From assembly GCA_030737835.1 (NCBI GenBank), contig CM060854.1, positions 19,975,153 to 20,039,152 on the forward strand: DNA of 64,000 nt. The letters run 5' to 3'. The notes beneath the pieces are model-generated. The model worked only from the letters and a program-made list of their open reading frames with translations, searched no databases and was not told the DNA's origin. Made by a program: the position numbers and the translations under genes. This DNA comes from Acorus gramineus. Its lineage: Eukaryota > Streptophyta > Magnoliopsida > Acorales > Acoraceae. Numbering within the stretch: the first letter of the stretch is position 1; every line of letters starts with the position of its first letter. Positions 36,035-48,100 of this stretch are shown here, piece after piece.

Positions 36035-36607
36035 TAGAGGTGTAAAACGGGCCGTGCCGTGCCGGCCCGGCCCGCTAAACTATCGGGCTAACGGGCTAAC
36101 GGGCCGGCCCGGCCCGGCCCGGCCCGTTTCATGTAACCGTGCCGTGCCGGCACGGCACGGTCCGCAGAGGGTCGGCCCAGCACGGCCCTCCGTGCCAGCC
36201 CGGCGGGCCCCGTGCCGTGCCAACGGCCGGCCCGGCCCGTTGGCCCGCCAACGGCTAGTCCAACTAACCGTTGGCCCCCAACGGCTAGTCCAACTAACCG
36301 TTGGCCCCCAACGGCTAGTAAACTGGCCGTTCACGTGCCAACGGGCCGTGCCAACGGGCCGGCCCGGCCCGTTGGCCCGTCCCAACGGTGGGGCCCACGG
36401 CACAAACCGTGCCGCGGGCCTAGCGGGCCGTGCCGTTCCGGCACGGCGTGCCTAGCGGGCAGTGCCAGAAACGGCACGCGGGCCGGGGGTCAAACCCAGC
36501 CTGCGTCGCCACCCAAACGGGCCGGCCCACGGCACGGCCCGTGCCGTGCCGGCACGGACCCTTAACGGGCCGGCCGGCCGGGCCGGCCCGCCCGTTTGAC
36601 ACCTCTA
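36035..36607. mobile_element. GC-rich hAT MITE
   Basis: Ends TAGAGGTGTAAAACGGGCC and its inverse (GGCCCGCCCGTTTGACACCTCTA region), flanked by a perfect 8-bp TSD ATGGGATG (36027-36034 and 36608-36615). The interior is extremely GC-rich, built of CCGGCACGG, GGCCCGGCCC and CCGTGCC repeats plus a ~30-bp direct repeat ('acggctagtccaactaaccg') in 2-3 copies near 36250-36330. Open frames on both strands are compositional artefacts. 573 bp, no transposase. Confidence 0.9.
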
Positions 36608-36966
36608 ATGGGATGGGATCTAATCATGGCTATATATATACCATTTGGTCTAGAAAACTATTAAATTCAGAGTGTCTAATGATTAAAACTATTAAAAAAT
36701 TCACAATGTCTTATGATTAAGATATGAAATTGTTATATGTTAATCTTCTATTAGAGATTGATCGATCATAATGAGGTTAAGCTTTAACTAGATCACATTA
36801 TCCAAAAACTCTGTACCCATGTTTGGCTGAGGAATTGGGGGTGGAATACATGATGATAAGGCGGAATAGTGATAAAATGAGTGTTTGGAAGTCTGCAATA
36901 TTAAATGAGAATCTGTATGCTAGAATTAACTGATATAAAATAGTTTTTGGGGCTATATGATTCACG

Positions 36967-37550
36967 CAAGGCCGGCCCTGATAATTAAATTTTGTAGTTG
37001 AGCCCTAGGCGAATTTTTTAAAATGGGGCCTTATATATTTTTATAAAAAATCTAGATTGTTTAAATATTGCACATCATTTTATTTTAAGTTACGAATATA
37101 ATAAATAGATACACAATATTATACAATCATTTAAATTAAAACTTTTTTACATTATCATATACCCTTAATAAATACAAAAAAAAAAATCAAATTTTAATGG
37201 AACGAGAAAATTATAATAATAAAAAAATATATATTTTTAAAAGAGGGGAGAGAGAGATGAATTTGAGAGAAATAATTAAAAAGAAACTGTTTTGAGGAGA
37301 GTGCGAGAATGAAATAAGTTGGAAAGAATGAAGGTCTTGAAATTCTAGTGTTTATTGTCAATATGGTTGAAGATATTTGAGGGAGTGGACAACTTTTAAG
37401 TTTGATTTGGGGTATTAAAAAGTGTGTTGAAAAGAACTAATTTAAAATTAAAAAAAAGAGACACATCTCACCGTTTAAAATTTAAAAATCCATTAAACAG
37501 ATGATTGAGAGTCATAGACAATTGCTTTGATGGCCCTGCATCAAGGCCTG
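36967..37550. mobile_element. hAT-like element
   Basis: Starts CAAGGCCGGCCCTGATAA, ends GGCCCTGCATCAAGGCCTG, and is flanked by GATTCACG (36959-36966) and AATTCACG (37551-37558), an 8-bp TSD with one mismatch. TIRs are imperfect. Interior AT-rich with no transposase. Confidence 0.6.
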
Positions 37551-37559
37551 AATTCACGT

Positions 37560-39610
37560 TTTAAAGAATATTTTGAAGTCCACTAAACAATGAAAAAATC
37601 AATGTCACATTCAGTGAATGGTGATGGACAAATTCTATAAGACTGATCAACCAAGTTTCTTTCAAATGTTAAAGAAGAGACATCAATTTTAATAATCAGT
37701 AAAACTTTAAGCGTCACAAATACTATTGTCGATGGTGATTTAATTGGATTGATTAAAAAAAGTCAAAAAGATCAATTTTTATTTAATGTGCTTTTGGGTT
37801 TTTATATTTAATTAATAATAAGGTGAGAGTCAAGTCAGCATTGGCCTGCTCTTTTTTTTGTCTTCTTCACATGGCCTTTATACGTTGGAGGATTGTCCAA
37901 AGCATGCCTTTCTAAAGCCTCATTAGATGGAAAAAGATAGACGCGGTCCCATTACAGTCACAAGTACAGTGTATCTTATTTTATTTTTTTTTTTAAAAAA
38001 ATCATATGAATTTTTTTTTTTCATAGTTAAAAAATAAATAAATTGAGTTATATACTGTGATGAGACCCATATACTATGATAATGCAATATATATTACGTT
38101 ATTATAGCGTATGGAGTTGTAAAACAGACTGTAAAAAGGACTGTGTGTATCAACACTCCTCATTAATTCGTCATTACACACGCAGTCTTGGACATAAGAA
38201 TCATGTGATTCTGAATCATGTGTTTCTATCATCCTTTTTAATGTAATCACCAATAACATTTGATAGGAAAATGATAATTGCAACTCAATCAGTTTTTGTT
38301 TTTTTATTTAAAATACGTGTGTTTATTAAAATATATATTTTTATAAAAAAATAAAATATATATTAAAATATATTAATATATTACACATGTCCACATAACA
38401 ATAGCCCTCTCTTGTATTAGTATATTGTGTGCTTATTTTTAGAGAATGGTAGACTGTTGTTATCCTGTTTTCATTAAGAAAGCCAAGTACGATGGTCTGA
38501 GAAGCTTGAGCGCCAAGGGAGAGAAGAGAGGTGAAATAATCATACAATGAAGTGAAATATAAAAGGAAACACACAATCGAATATATCCACATAACAATGG
38601 CTCCTCTCTTTCAATCTCTAGGGTGAACTCTCCATTGTATGAGAAAGCCTAAGTCACAAATAAATGTCTACATATATAACCTGATACATGATCATAATAC
38701 TCCTACACATAATGCAGATTTACAGCATCACCACTATATGTGAAAAATACATGCGTTTACAATATTGGACAAATATAGCTTGACCCGATGTAGATAGAAT
38801 TAATGACACTGTGAAATACTCTGTTATCGGAATTCTATCTTGATCCTCAAACCAGGATACAAAAATTAAACCCAACACATGTAACTGTTCATAAAATCTT
38901 CTTTGTAAATTCCTCCTCATGGTTATTAGCAAATACACTTATCATAAACCCCAGTCTATGATCCTGAATTTTCTCAAACAAAATATCTCATAAACAAATA
39001 TTTGTGAGAAAACGATCAGCCAGTCAATGCACTTTTTCTTTGGATAATCTTATCATTATCATCTTTAAGAGATTAAATTATCAGAGTTGTTTATGAGTCA
39101 AATCATTCCACTTTTTCATGAAATCACATCTTGATTAACTATATATAATTATAATTATTTATGGTTTTATATTTTTGTCCCCTCTGTTGTTAGGTAGTGC
39201 TTGGAAGAACAACTCCACTATTATCTAGGCCAACATCAGCTTAAGGCTATAAGTCAAGAATATGACAACACATTATTACAGAACACATCAATCATATATA
39301 CCTCATGACATCAAAATGTACAATAACTTTATTATAACAAAGCACGACATAATAAGCTTGATATATATTACTTTAGGGTTGATGTTGTTCTGTTATTTTA
39401 TGGAGTTTGATCACATATTTTAATATCTTGCAACCTAATAATCGGGTTGCAAATAAAGACACTCAAGCTTTAAAAAATTAGTTTATTTGCACCTTCAAAT
39501 TTATTTTGCACACAAACAGCCGATAAGTCAATAGGGGTGCCTAAAAGAATGAGAGGTGCAAATAAAGACACCAAAATAGGGGATTAAAAAAGATATTTTA
39601 AAAGTGATAT
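37560..39610. other. AT-rich intergenic DNA with a MITE-like remnant
   Basis: About 37980-38160 is an inverse relative of the repeat at 8031-8330 ('ctgtgtgtatcaacactcc'; 'tatagcgtatggagttgtaa'). The rest has no recognisable gene or element; near 38395 and 38580 a 'ccacataacaatgg/ag' motif is repeated 190 bp apart. Confidence 0.4.
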
Positions 39611-39616
39611 TGAATT

Positions 39617-39865
39617 GAGTGCTGTTACACATAGTATATTTTTTTTTAGCTTCAATTTTAGTCGTATATATGTTGATGAAAAATTAATGGATCATATACT
39701 CATATTAACTAATTATATGTGTAGATAGAAATTTTATATATTTTTTATAAATGCATCCATATAATTTATTTGAATATATGCTTCATTTTTTATATAAAAA
39801 TATGTATCTTATTAAATTAAGTATATATATCGATTGAAATTGAGACTGTGCATAATATTATTCTA
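39617..39865. repeat. MITE-like repeat, family M1 copy
   Basis: Starts 'gagtgctgttacacatagta' and follows the family order ('ttaatggatcatatactcat', 'ataaatgcatccatataatt'). Shares the family with 366-610 and 56791-57010. Confidence 0.5.
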
Positions 39866-39877
39866 TTTAATTTGAAT

Positions 39878-40523
39878 TAGGGTATCAAGGCGGACGGATT
39901 GAGTTCGGGTTAGAGTTTTAGAGTCAACTCGAACACAAACAAAAATTCCTTCAAAGAGCTCCGATGAGTGGGAGAACCTGCACAAGACACCGTCGATCTC
40001 CACCACCACCATCATTGGCCGAGGGGACAAGCACAACCACAACAGGGGACGGAGGTGGATGTCCTTGATGCCGTCAAGCTAGGCGCCGCGATGCCATGAT
40101 AGAGCTAGAGTGTGAGGACCTGACGTGGCGCTTGGGGGGAGAGGGGGGTTTGGGTTCTGTAGAGGGAAGGAAAGGTTGACCACGAAGTGTGCTTTGTCAA
40201 ATTATTTGGAGGATTGCAGAGAGATTCTTCAGTGTTTTTGTTGGGAGGGTTAAAAGGGAATGTCGGCTAGGGTTGTGAAAAGAGAGGTTTTGGCTTTTGT
40301 CAAGTTAAACGGACGGTCCAGACTCCAGATTGAAAAATGTTTATCATCAATTGTTCATATTACAGGTTGTTATATATTGAGTTGGGTCTGGTTTAGATTG
40401 GATTGGGTGCCTGTGGTGTCAATTTGAACTTGAATCTGAAATTGATTTTTACAATCCAACCTGCAGAAAAATCAGTTTCAACCCGTCGGGTTTATATTGA
40501 ACCCGACCTAAGTTACCGTCCTA
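39878..40523. mobile_element. hAT-like element with GC-rich insert
   Basis: Left end TAGGGTATCAAGGCGG, right end AAGTTACCGTCCTA, flanked by ATTTGAAT (39870-39877) and ATTTGAAC (40524-40531), an 8-bp TSD with one mismatch. The middle (about 39955-40260) is GC-rich with 'ccaccaccaccatcattgg' and 'gacctgacgtggcgcttggg', unlike the AT-rich ends, and may be captured host DNA. No transposase. Confidence 0.6.
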
Positions 40524-40529
40524 ATTTGA

Positions 40530-41232
40530 ACATTTGGTGTGCGTGTATTTCTCTCTCTCTATTATATAAACCCTAACGCAAGCAAAGTCTGATCGACAGC
40601 CCGACAAAGCCAAAATAAAAAAAAGAGAGCAGGTTTGTTCCACAATTCACAGGCCGGCAAGGATTTCAAACACAAACTACTTGTATTTAAAGCTTGTGAT
40701 ATTTTTTTATAATAAGCATTAAAAAGGGACCACAAAAGTGTGTGATACGGTTTGAATGAACTCATAATCTAAAAGGGATTCAAATGATTTTTTTTTGTTA
40801 CAAAATAGGGATTAAATGATTGACTAAATAGTCAATCATTTAATGGGTGCCATTTTTGTCCATTCAATATTTTTGAACGATTTCTGCAACGTAAGAAACG
40901 TCAATGAAGGTGGTCCACATTTGAAGTAGTCCTTAAAAATAATGTTTTTGGTTAATTTTTTAATAATTTGCTTAAAAAGCAGAATACTAAATGACCCTAC
41001 CTAACTATTGGGTTAATAAGACATGATAATTTTATAAGGGATCAATAATCAACTCATTTTTTTTTATAGGGTTTACAAAATCCACTTGTTTTACAGGGTG
41101 GGTGGAAACTAAAAATAAAAAAAATTAAAAAAATTAAAGCATGTAAATTTTACACACAAAACTGCATGTGGGACTATCCTAGCATTATCAAATTTATAAA
41201 CATTATACCTTTGGCCTCTACTATAATGAATG
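40530..41232. other. AT-rich intergenic DNA
   Basis: No gene or clear element. A (CT)n patch lies near 40550 and 'aaaattaaaaa' runs near 41125. Confidence 0.4.
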
Positions 41233-41241
41233 TTTCCTTCA

Positions 41242-41788
41242 GGGAGAAATTCATATAACCCCCTCCGAACATATGAAAATCCATATAACCCCTACATTCT
41301 TTCTAAATCCAAATAACCCCCTACAAACATACACAAAATGCAAATAAACCCTTTTGTCAGTTAAGTAAATCACACTTTAACCTAGGTTTAACCATGTGTG
41401 TAAAGTTACAATAATGCTCCCACCCTTAATCCATCACTAACCAACTTAACCCTAATATTCCCCTCCAGCATATTACGACCTATGGGTAGGTGGGAGCAAC
41501 GAAGAAGAAGAAGATGACAAGTTTATAAAATGAAAGGGTATAAATGTAATTGATAGGAGGTACTTGCTTATTTTCATAAATACAAGGACTTATTAGTATT
41601 GTTTTAAAATTCAAACGTCCAGATAACATAACAATTTATGAATATTCTAATTATGTCCGAGTTAATTTAACCTAGGAGGCTGATTTTGCATTTTGTATAT
41701 GTTTACGGGGGGTTATTTAGATTTAGGGAGAATGCAGAGGGTCATATAGATTTTCATATGTTTGTAGGGGGTTATATGGATTTCTCCC
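41242..41788. mobile_element. Mutator-like MITE downstream of HCF101
   Basis: Starts GGGAGAAATTCATATAACCC and ends in its inverse (GGTTATATGGATTTCTCCC region), TIRs about 105 bp long, flanked by a perfect 9-bp TSD TTTCCTTCA (41233-41241 and 41789-41797). 547 bp, interior non-coding. It lies 340 bp from the HCF101 stop codon, near its 3' UTR. Confidence 0.9.
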
Positions 41789-42127
41789 TTTCCTTCAATT
41801 TTCCATCACTCTGCTTGTGGATGGGGATGACTTTTTAAGGGTAGATAATTTAACATTTGAACAGAACTCCACTGTATTAACATATAATGATATAAACAAT
41901 TTGAGCAAGAGTAAGATTTATCATCACTTGGCAAAAACATTACATGTATGCTCATCCTGAATAATGAATTTACTATTCAATACACTTTCTATTCAAGACC
42001 AGCCCACTGAAAATCATGTGACAATCATTCCACCATTGTTGGAAGCTATTAGTAAACTGGCTTCTTCTGCTTGACTCATCAGAACAATGCCAAAACTCCT
42101 CTCTGGTTACAGCATCACAAGATGTAT

Positions 42128-45100
42128 TCACACTGCAACAGCCGGTTGAGGAAGATCGACGAGGCGCTCTATCGATTCTAATTGATCATACGGTGCTATC
42201 TGCATGAGAAGAGAGAGAGTATCATGTATCTAATAAAAGATGGTCACAAAGTTCATGTACAACAAATATCGCAAGGGTTCCCTTCAGTATGGTAAGTGTA
42301 CACTAACAAGATCATATGGTATATAAAAAGTATAGAGATAATTAAGTTGCTTAATAGATGTATTCTGATCGTATAGACCACTTCTATGTTTGAGTGTGAA
42401 TACAATGATGACAATTAGGATGGTTTTTTTATTTTTTATTGTGAAGAATGTTGTAGACCATCCAAATTGAATAACTATTCGGATTCTGAAGGTACTAAAT
42501 ACACAATTTTGCAAACATAAATATGTTCGACGGATAATTATGGCCGGCCTTCTTGTCTCGGAGGTGCAGAATCCACAGCCCACATCCTCATCGAGGGCCC
42601 TGTCACTCATCAGGCGTGACATGCTCTTGGATTGGCCTCTGATTTCGATGCTCTCCTCAATTCTCTTGAGGATTTGTGGGGAGCCGGCCAAAAGCTCTCT
42701 AGGGTCGGAGATCGCAGTGCAAGGACTAAGGTGTTGCAAACATTCATCCTTGCGGTTTCCTGGGCCCTTTGGATCTCACGCAACCACTTAGTCTTTCGAG
42801 GTACTAAGCTATATTTTGAAAACATCTAGAATATGGCTGTGAGTCTTATTATGGACTGGGGTAATGTGCGGGTGCAAGCACGGTATCCTTCTCCGTGGGA
42901 AAGATATGTATTGAGACATAGGGTTGTTTGGGTCGGGGCCAAGCATGCCCAGTAGATGCCTCTTCTGCCGGTCATCTGGCCCTTGTTAGTTTACCTCATT
43001 TTCTCTTATTTCACTTTTGTATGCTTTGGGCATTGCTTTTCTTTTAGTAATGAAATTAAGGCTGAATGCCTACCGTTTCCTCAAAAAAAAAAAAAAAACT
43101 TTGCTACATATTCAGAAAAAGTTTGAAGTACCATCCCTTTAGATGGATAAATTTTTGTAACTAAAGATTACTAGATTGACATTATTATTTTGCTGTCCTA
43201 AACAAATACCATGAACTGGTACCATGTGATCCAAATGATAGCATGTCTTGTTCTCAGTAACAAGTCAATCCAAAAAAGGTCATGTGGAATATGGTTTTCT
43301 TGTTCAATTTAAAAAGGCAAAGTAAAATTAATCTTCAGAATACATGTAAAAACAATAAATATATGATGAAGTAGCTGACCTGACTAAACCCATCAGGCCA
43401 AGTGATAGAAACTGCATAGTTTCCCATCGGCCAGATTTCTTCTGGTTCAATGTCTTCAGGGATATCAGAATATTGCAGTTTTTGCTCCCCGGTCCATTCA
43501 TCCTGTTTCAAGCAACTCTTAAACATTAGCGCTGTGATTAAGAAAAAAACAATGAATGAAAAAAAGAATGAGGAGAGCATTTCACTTTAAGATAATGCCC
43601 CAAGTTTTTACACAACAAAGATAATGTCCATGTCCCACCCCCCAATCAAAGTGTGTATCCATATATTATCCTCTCTCGCTCGGTAAAGTGGCACTAAACC
43701 ATGATGCAACCTCCCCTCGTCTCATCTCACATGAGCGTTTTGGACTCTTGGACTCTTGGTTCGGTCCAACCCCATCATGGGATCAAACGCCATTGTGTGT
43801 GATTGAATCAACCCACCACGTTCCAGAGATGTTATGGTACCAAATGTAATGTTTTAGGATTACACAACAAGATATTGTCCATTTTGGTTATCGTTGGGCT
43901 TACAACTTTAAAATGCATCATAGTGTTGTACTCACATATAATCATTGAGAGTGCAGAAGTTGATTCATAACATTGATAAACATTAGATGAGGCTTTAGAT
44001 ATAAAATAGTTTACAATCCGGAATCATGGCATTTAAACTTCCTTGGGGTAGGGTTATTTTATAAGAGGTAAAACAATTTTGCCTTAAACTTATCCTATCA
44101 ACAACAGTAAGACTTGAACCCAAGCCCCTTCAATGAAGAGGGATACCTCCACCAATCTACCAGGATAATTAGCATATGAACCTCCAAAATCTGATCATTT
44201 AAAGATAATTAGCATCAAAGTGCCAAATTCATGCATAACGAGACATCAATGACAGGAAAGTCCTAAACCCAATTTACCAAAAAAAACATATGATTTTTAA
44301 ACAAATTTACGAATTACAGCGTCCGTAAGTGTTCCAGAATGTGTAGAAAGGATGTCAAACTTCGTAAAAGTATAAAAATGCAAAAATGTTGCGAGTTGAT
44401 CCTTCAATGATGCTATGAAAAGGACAATGTAATTCTGTAGGATTAAAGAGAAAAGTGCATCCTCGCATTGAAGTACCTTTTTAGGAAGCTTCTCGTCGGA
44501 TTTCATTTTTAGGCTCCTCATATCGAAGTATCTTTTCAACAGCTACTTACAGGAGTTTTTTTTTCCAGGGATCCTTGTATTGAACTACATTTTTAAGTAC
44601 GTACTTGCAGGTGTGATTTTTAGGCATACTTGTATTTTAGTACTTTTTTAGGTAGTGTAGTTCCTTTTTTGGCCATCTCATATTGAACTACTTTTTGAGG
44701 TAGCTTGTCACAGAAGTGCTTTTTTAGGCGTCGTCGTATCGAGGCACCTTTTAGATATCTTCTTGCAGGAGCATTTTTTGAGACATCCTTGTATGGATGT
44801 ACCTCTTTTGGTAGCTTCTTGCAGGAGTGCCTTTTTAGGTATCTTCATATCAAAATTCCTTTTCAAGTATCTTCTTGGAGGAATGCATTTTCAATGGACA
44901 CCAGAATGTAAAAGAACTAGCACTATCAATGTCAAAAAACTAACTTCTGTGAGATCTGATGAGGGTGAGAGATTTGGGTCACTAGACTACGAAAGACCAT
45001 TTTTTGTGGTGAAGTTATTAACTAGTGGAGGCATTATTGCCTCCTCTACCAATGATTACTTGTGACATTTCACAATTATTAAGATCTAAAACATGACAAT

Positions 45101-48100
45101 ATTACAGACTTCAAGATTCAATCTATGTGAAATTTTAATGGGTCCATGCAGGATATAAATAAATACTTACAACGCTTTGGGCAGAGCGATCATTCCGTCT
45201 TACTGTTGCAGGATGCAACAGAAACTCCTCATCTGAGGCAGGAACCTTCACCCTGATTGCTCTAATGGACTTATCATATGTAACTGCAGTAGACACTGAA
45301 CAGGGAAAATGGTTGCCTTCAAAATAATGCCAAGTAAGACATTAAATCATCATTTTCTTAGATATCAACTTCTTAGGCCTGTTTGGAACCAATATAAAAA
45401 GCAGCTATTTCATAAAAGTTACTAATAACCCGTTTTTTCACAAAAATTGTTTTGTTGAATTAATTTTAACGAAAAAAATCAAAATCCAAAACAAAAAAAA
45501 TGTAATTTCAAAATTACCCATTTGGAACCGGTTATCTGAAAAATTGATTTTGCAAAAACTAAATCAACATTACAATTGGTTCCAAACGGGGACCAAGATC
45601 CCTTTCTTATTAGAGTCTACAAAAAAATTAAATCCAACACTCGAAGGTTATTAACAACCATTAAACCTTTTTGTATTAAAAACAATTATTCCTTTAACAA
45701 AACATACATCATGATTGGAGAACAATCAGAGAACAATTTATAAACATCATATACAGCTTGAAGTTAATTTATTAATCAATAAATTGAGGATTGCCGCTGA
45801 CTCGACAGCATATGAGGATAAGCAACCGATATAGAAAAATGGTTTTTGATCTGTCTTATAGGAATGTGCTTCACTGCATTGATATCTGCACCACACTAAT
45901 TTTTACTAGATCACCAACTTTCTTGTAAAATTTTGGGCAGCGAATTGTTTTTTAAAATATGAGTTACCTTGCTGACGAATCTTGGCACATTGTTGGACAA
46001 CACAGACTCCAAGGTCCTGAAATGTCTTTGCAACTTCACCCTGAGGATCTGCTACAACTTCAGGCATTCCACTATCTCCAGAAGCAGATAGCTGTAACAA
46101 AAATCATTAAATAGCATAGCATAGTTAGGCCACCGGGATGCCCAAAGTTATAACAGAAATACTACTAGAATTACGACGTTGATGATGCCATAAAATTAAT
46201 ACATGTATGTGCAACTATACTCTTTTTAATTAAAAAAATGCATTATAATTTGTTTCCATGGCTGTCCATAATCCTTCCTGGAAAACACTTCCACACCTTT
46301 ATATAATTTAAATCATGCCTCAATGCTCGTTTATTTAGGTGAGAATGAGATAACAAAAAAGCCACATGATCTTTGTGACATCATGTAGGAGAAAACGAAT
46401 GATAAATGATCGTGGACACCAAAGATATCATAGTTAATTACATCAAGAGGGGAAACAATTATTTATAATGTTATAGGAAAATGAAGTAACTAGGAACTGT
46501 GTTAAATCTATTCCCTCAAGTATAAGAAGAAAAATGTTAATAACTACAATCCAATAGAAATGGCTCCTGACAATATATATGCTTACAAAAAAAGTGATAA
46601 TTTCTTGACATGAATGATAAATAATGTAATGCATACATTTGGTCGTATCGGGAGATCGAACAGATGTGGTATACCAAACTGTTGGACGACCTGCACAGAA
46701 TCTGAACAAATCAGAAAACATATAAAATTACAGAATATGCAGATATGTTAGATTTTTTCTTTAGTTATATACCTGAGCACCTGAACCTTTACCAAATGGG
46801 TAGTATCGTTTACCATCGGCGTCAAAGTGGCACATGTTCTCAACTACTGCAACGCAAGGGACCTTCAGAACATGCAAAGCTCATTTACATTAGAGACATG
46901 TCTATCACAACTTAAAGCAACCAAGATATAGAGAACAACAACAATAATCGTTTCACGGTCAACAATGTATTTCCCTTCCAAAAATACAGAAAGATCCACC
47001 TAGCACAAGCGCATTGATGACAAAAAAATTGTTTGCTGTCCCAACACAATCATCATTTGCCCTAAAAGTTTACTATGAAATATAGCAATGATAACTGAAG
47101 ACTTCATAAGCAAGCAGCACACCTTGAGCTTTGAAAACATCCGCACGCCCTTGGCGACATCAATGAATGCTAGTTTTTGAGGAGTGGTGACAATTACTGC
47201 TGCAGTTAATGGAACTACCTGGAGAGTTAAAAGTATTTGCTTTGTAAGGAAACTCCTACATTAACGAATTAAAAATGCATGTGCCATTATCTAGTTTTAG
47301 GAAACATTGTCTAGAATAACCTGGCATAAAGTAAGCTGAATGTCACCAGTTCCAGGAGGCATGTCAATGACAAGGTAATCTAGCTCTCCCCTGCATGTCA
47401 ATAATAGCTTTCAAATATAAATTTTTGATATTCCATATATAAAAGGATATGATTGAAATCAAATTTAGAAGAAGGAAAATTCATGATTCAGGGATTGATG
47501 AACAGGCATGTCTTGGTTTACTGGATGCAACAAGGAGATTGAAATATATTACTGGCAAAATGTGAGAGCAGCGTTATTAACTTCATTTAGAGCAGCGTTG
47601 TATCTGATTGGAGACGAATCATTGATTTTGTAAGCTGATAACTTATCCAAAGAAAACAAGAAAAGAGATCTTGAAAAGAGAGTGATTTTAGATCTGGTTA
47701 TGGAAACAACTAAATGAAGAGCTGAATTGAGGAGTCTGTAGATAGACTTACTCTGTACTATGACTTATAATGGAAATATATGGCATAGTTAGATTTATAG
47801 AGCTGCCTATGTTGAGTAGAAATACAAGGGATAAACTGATCTTTGGATAATGGACAAGAATACTTGAGTCATAAAGATACAAAGACCTGAAATTTAACAT
47901 AAGTGATTTTGGATAATGGAAAACAAAATGTCTATAATTTGATAGAAGTAATAAATTGAATGATATGGGTCCAAATGAAAAAAGAAATATTCATCTTCAT
48001 TTTGTTCATGGATTAAATTATAGAAGTGAACTTGAATAAGCAAGTATAAACTTATATTTCTATGGACAGGAAAAAAGACAAAGGATTAGAACTATAAAAA

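Noticed and set aside
36027..36720. Long overlapping open frames on both strands in the GC-rich patch, as possible proteins
   Set aside because: The frames come from extreme GC composition and simple CCGG/GGCC repeats; the patch is a TIR- and TSD-bounded hAT element.
44705..45065. Open frames with repeated RYLLAG/FFRYL-like peptides in HCF101 intron 13
   Set aside because: They are translations of the 55-56-bp minisatellite inside an intron.
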